Of a stretch of DNA of 33,237 bases, positions 32,857-33,237 are shown in pieces. The DNA comes from Xanthobacteraceae bacterium (GTDB taxonomy: Bacteria; Pseudomonadota; Alphaproteobacteria; Rhizobiales; Xanthobacteraceae). The position numbers and the translations under genes are program-made. The stretch is from positions 1-33,237 of the forward strand of contig JAIEPP010000402.1 in the NCBI GenBank assembly GCA_019748335.1, given 5' to 3'. Every line of letters begins with the position of its first letter. The stretch's first letter is position 1. Below the pieces are notes generated by a model. It worked only from the letters and a program-made list of their open reading frames with translations, ran no database searches and was not told the DNA's origin.

Positions 32857-32875
32857 TGATAAGAGTCCCTTATCA
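32857..32875. promoter_or_regulatory. LysR-type inverted repeat upstream of FAD dehydrogenase
   Basis: TGATAAGAGTCCCTTATCA is a perfect 7-bp dyad with a 5-nt spacer, 130 nt upstream of the GTG at 32727. It contains the T-N11-A pattern of LysR boxes (TAAG-N5-CTTA, 32860-32872). The LysR gene at the end of the same gene run is the natural candidate for binding. No clear -35/-10 pair was identified between it and the gene. Confidence 0.55.
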
Positions 32876-32974
32876 ACATGAGACATGCCGCTAACGCCAA
32901 GTAGACGAAAGCGGCCTTCAATTCTTAAGAGCGCATTTTGCTCGATCTATCGGGATCCTCGAGAGAGACCTTCG

Positions 32975-33237
32975 GGTCGAGTAGAGGCGTCGATTGCTCG
33001 ACGCCCCCCTCACAGATCCGGACGTGCAGCTTTCCCGCATCCGGCTCCTCTGACGAGTAACTTGATCAGGCCATTTGGTGACGCCAGTCGCGTACATGCC
33101 CGATCGGTATCGGGAAGACCTTCAGGATCGCGTTGAACCGCTCCCACGACAGCTTCGGCCGTTGGCTTCGCCGTAGCAGGACCCGCCGCCATGCCTTCAT
33201 TACCTGAAGACGGAAGCGGCCGAGGCAGGTGCTATTG
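32975..33237 (-). mobile_element. Group II intron, 3' end (partial)
   Basis: Reading the minus strand from the window edge, there is a maturase C-terminus, then a 33-nt domain V (33015-33047, GAGCCGGATGC pairing with GCACGTCCGGATC around a GAAA-containing loop). Domain VI follows, with the hairpin GGCGTCGA-GCAA-TCGACGCC (32986-33005) and the CTACTCGACCC tail that should carry the branch-point A. The 3' splice site is therefore close to 32975. The 5' end and most of the intron lie outside the window, so intactness cannot be judged. Confidence 0.82.
33066..33236 (-). CDS. ltrA: Group II intron reverse transcriptase/maturase, C-terminal fragment
   Basis: The last 56 codons of an intron-encoded protein, running in from the right edge. 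The peptide has LGRFRLQVMKAWRRVLLRRS, then QRPKLSWERFNAIL and a Pro-rich FPIPIGHVRDW tail ending at a TGA (33066-33068). The W-x-x-LxRRSQR-x-x-x-xWERF pattern is the C-terminal signature of bacterial group II maturases after the thumb domain. The stop lies 18 nt before domain V, the usual arrangement with the ORF in domain IV. No HNH endonuclease domain follows, so this is an endonuclease-less type. The catalytic part is not in the window. Confidence 0.75.
   Translation of the reverse strand, partial: NSTCLGRFRLQVMKAWRRVLLRRSQRPKLSWERFNAILKVFPIPIGHVRDWRHQMA

Overview
The window looks like an accessory catabolic region of an alphaproteobacterium of the Bradyrhizobium/Rhizobiales type. This is inferred from protein style: Liv-type substrate-binding proteins without their permeases, many SDR and MDR oxidoreductases, hydantoinase A/B, IclR, LysR and WYL regulators, and decayed IS5 and group II intron sequence. 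No rRNA, tRNA or CRISPR array was seen.

Left part (1-8.1 kb): a crotonase, two paralogous nitronate monooxygenase-like flavoproteins, an MDR reductase, a degenerate SDR, a substrate-binding protein and a WYL regulator. Both flavoprotein genes carry the same inverted repeat (TTGACT-N4-AGTCA) upstream, so they probably share a regulator. One of them has lost the family's active-site histidine.

Middle (6.9-13.3 kb): a zone of gene decay. It holds a frameshifted group III truncated haemoglobin, a metallo-beta-lactamase-fold fragment, an MFS gene with its 5' end missing and fused to an IS5-family transposase remnant, a dihydrolipoamide dehydrogenase without its FAD/disulfide N-terminus, and a frameshifted TetR regulator. 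An intact, very GC-rich zinc-free alcohol dehydrogenase-like gene sits inside it. After it come an SDR, a quinone oxidoreductase, a short coupled ORF and an isochorismatase-like hydrolase (13.3-16.0 kb).

Right part (16.2-32.7 kb): two catabolic operons, both on the minus strand. Operon A (25.8 to 16.2 kb) encodes an aconitase/LeuC-like large subunit, a LeuD-like small subunit, an isocitrate-lyase-superfamily C-C lyase, an SDR, hydantoinase A and B, a sugar-epimerase-like SDR and a substrate-binding protein. It starts at a TTGACA promoter whose start site is covered by an array of TGGAAAT/ATTTCCA half-sites, next to a divergent iclR gene. Operon B (32.7 to 27.0 kb) encodes a TcuA-like FAD dehydrogenase, an MFS carrier, a 3-hydroxyisobutyrate-dehydrogenase-like enzyme, a second lyase of the same family and a LysR regulator. 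It is preceded by a perfect LysR-type inverted repeat. Read together, they could desaturate, hydrate and cleave a branched di- or tricarboxylic acid. This is the best candidate for an undescribed pathway here.

The right edge holds the 3' end of a group II intron (maturase C-terminus, domain V, domain VI), read on the minus strand and running off the window.
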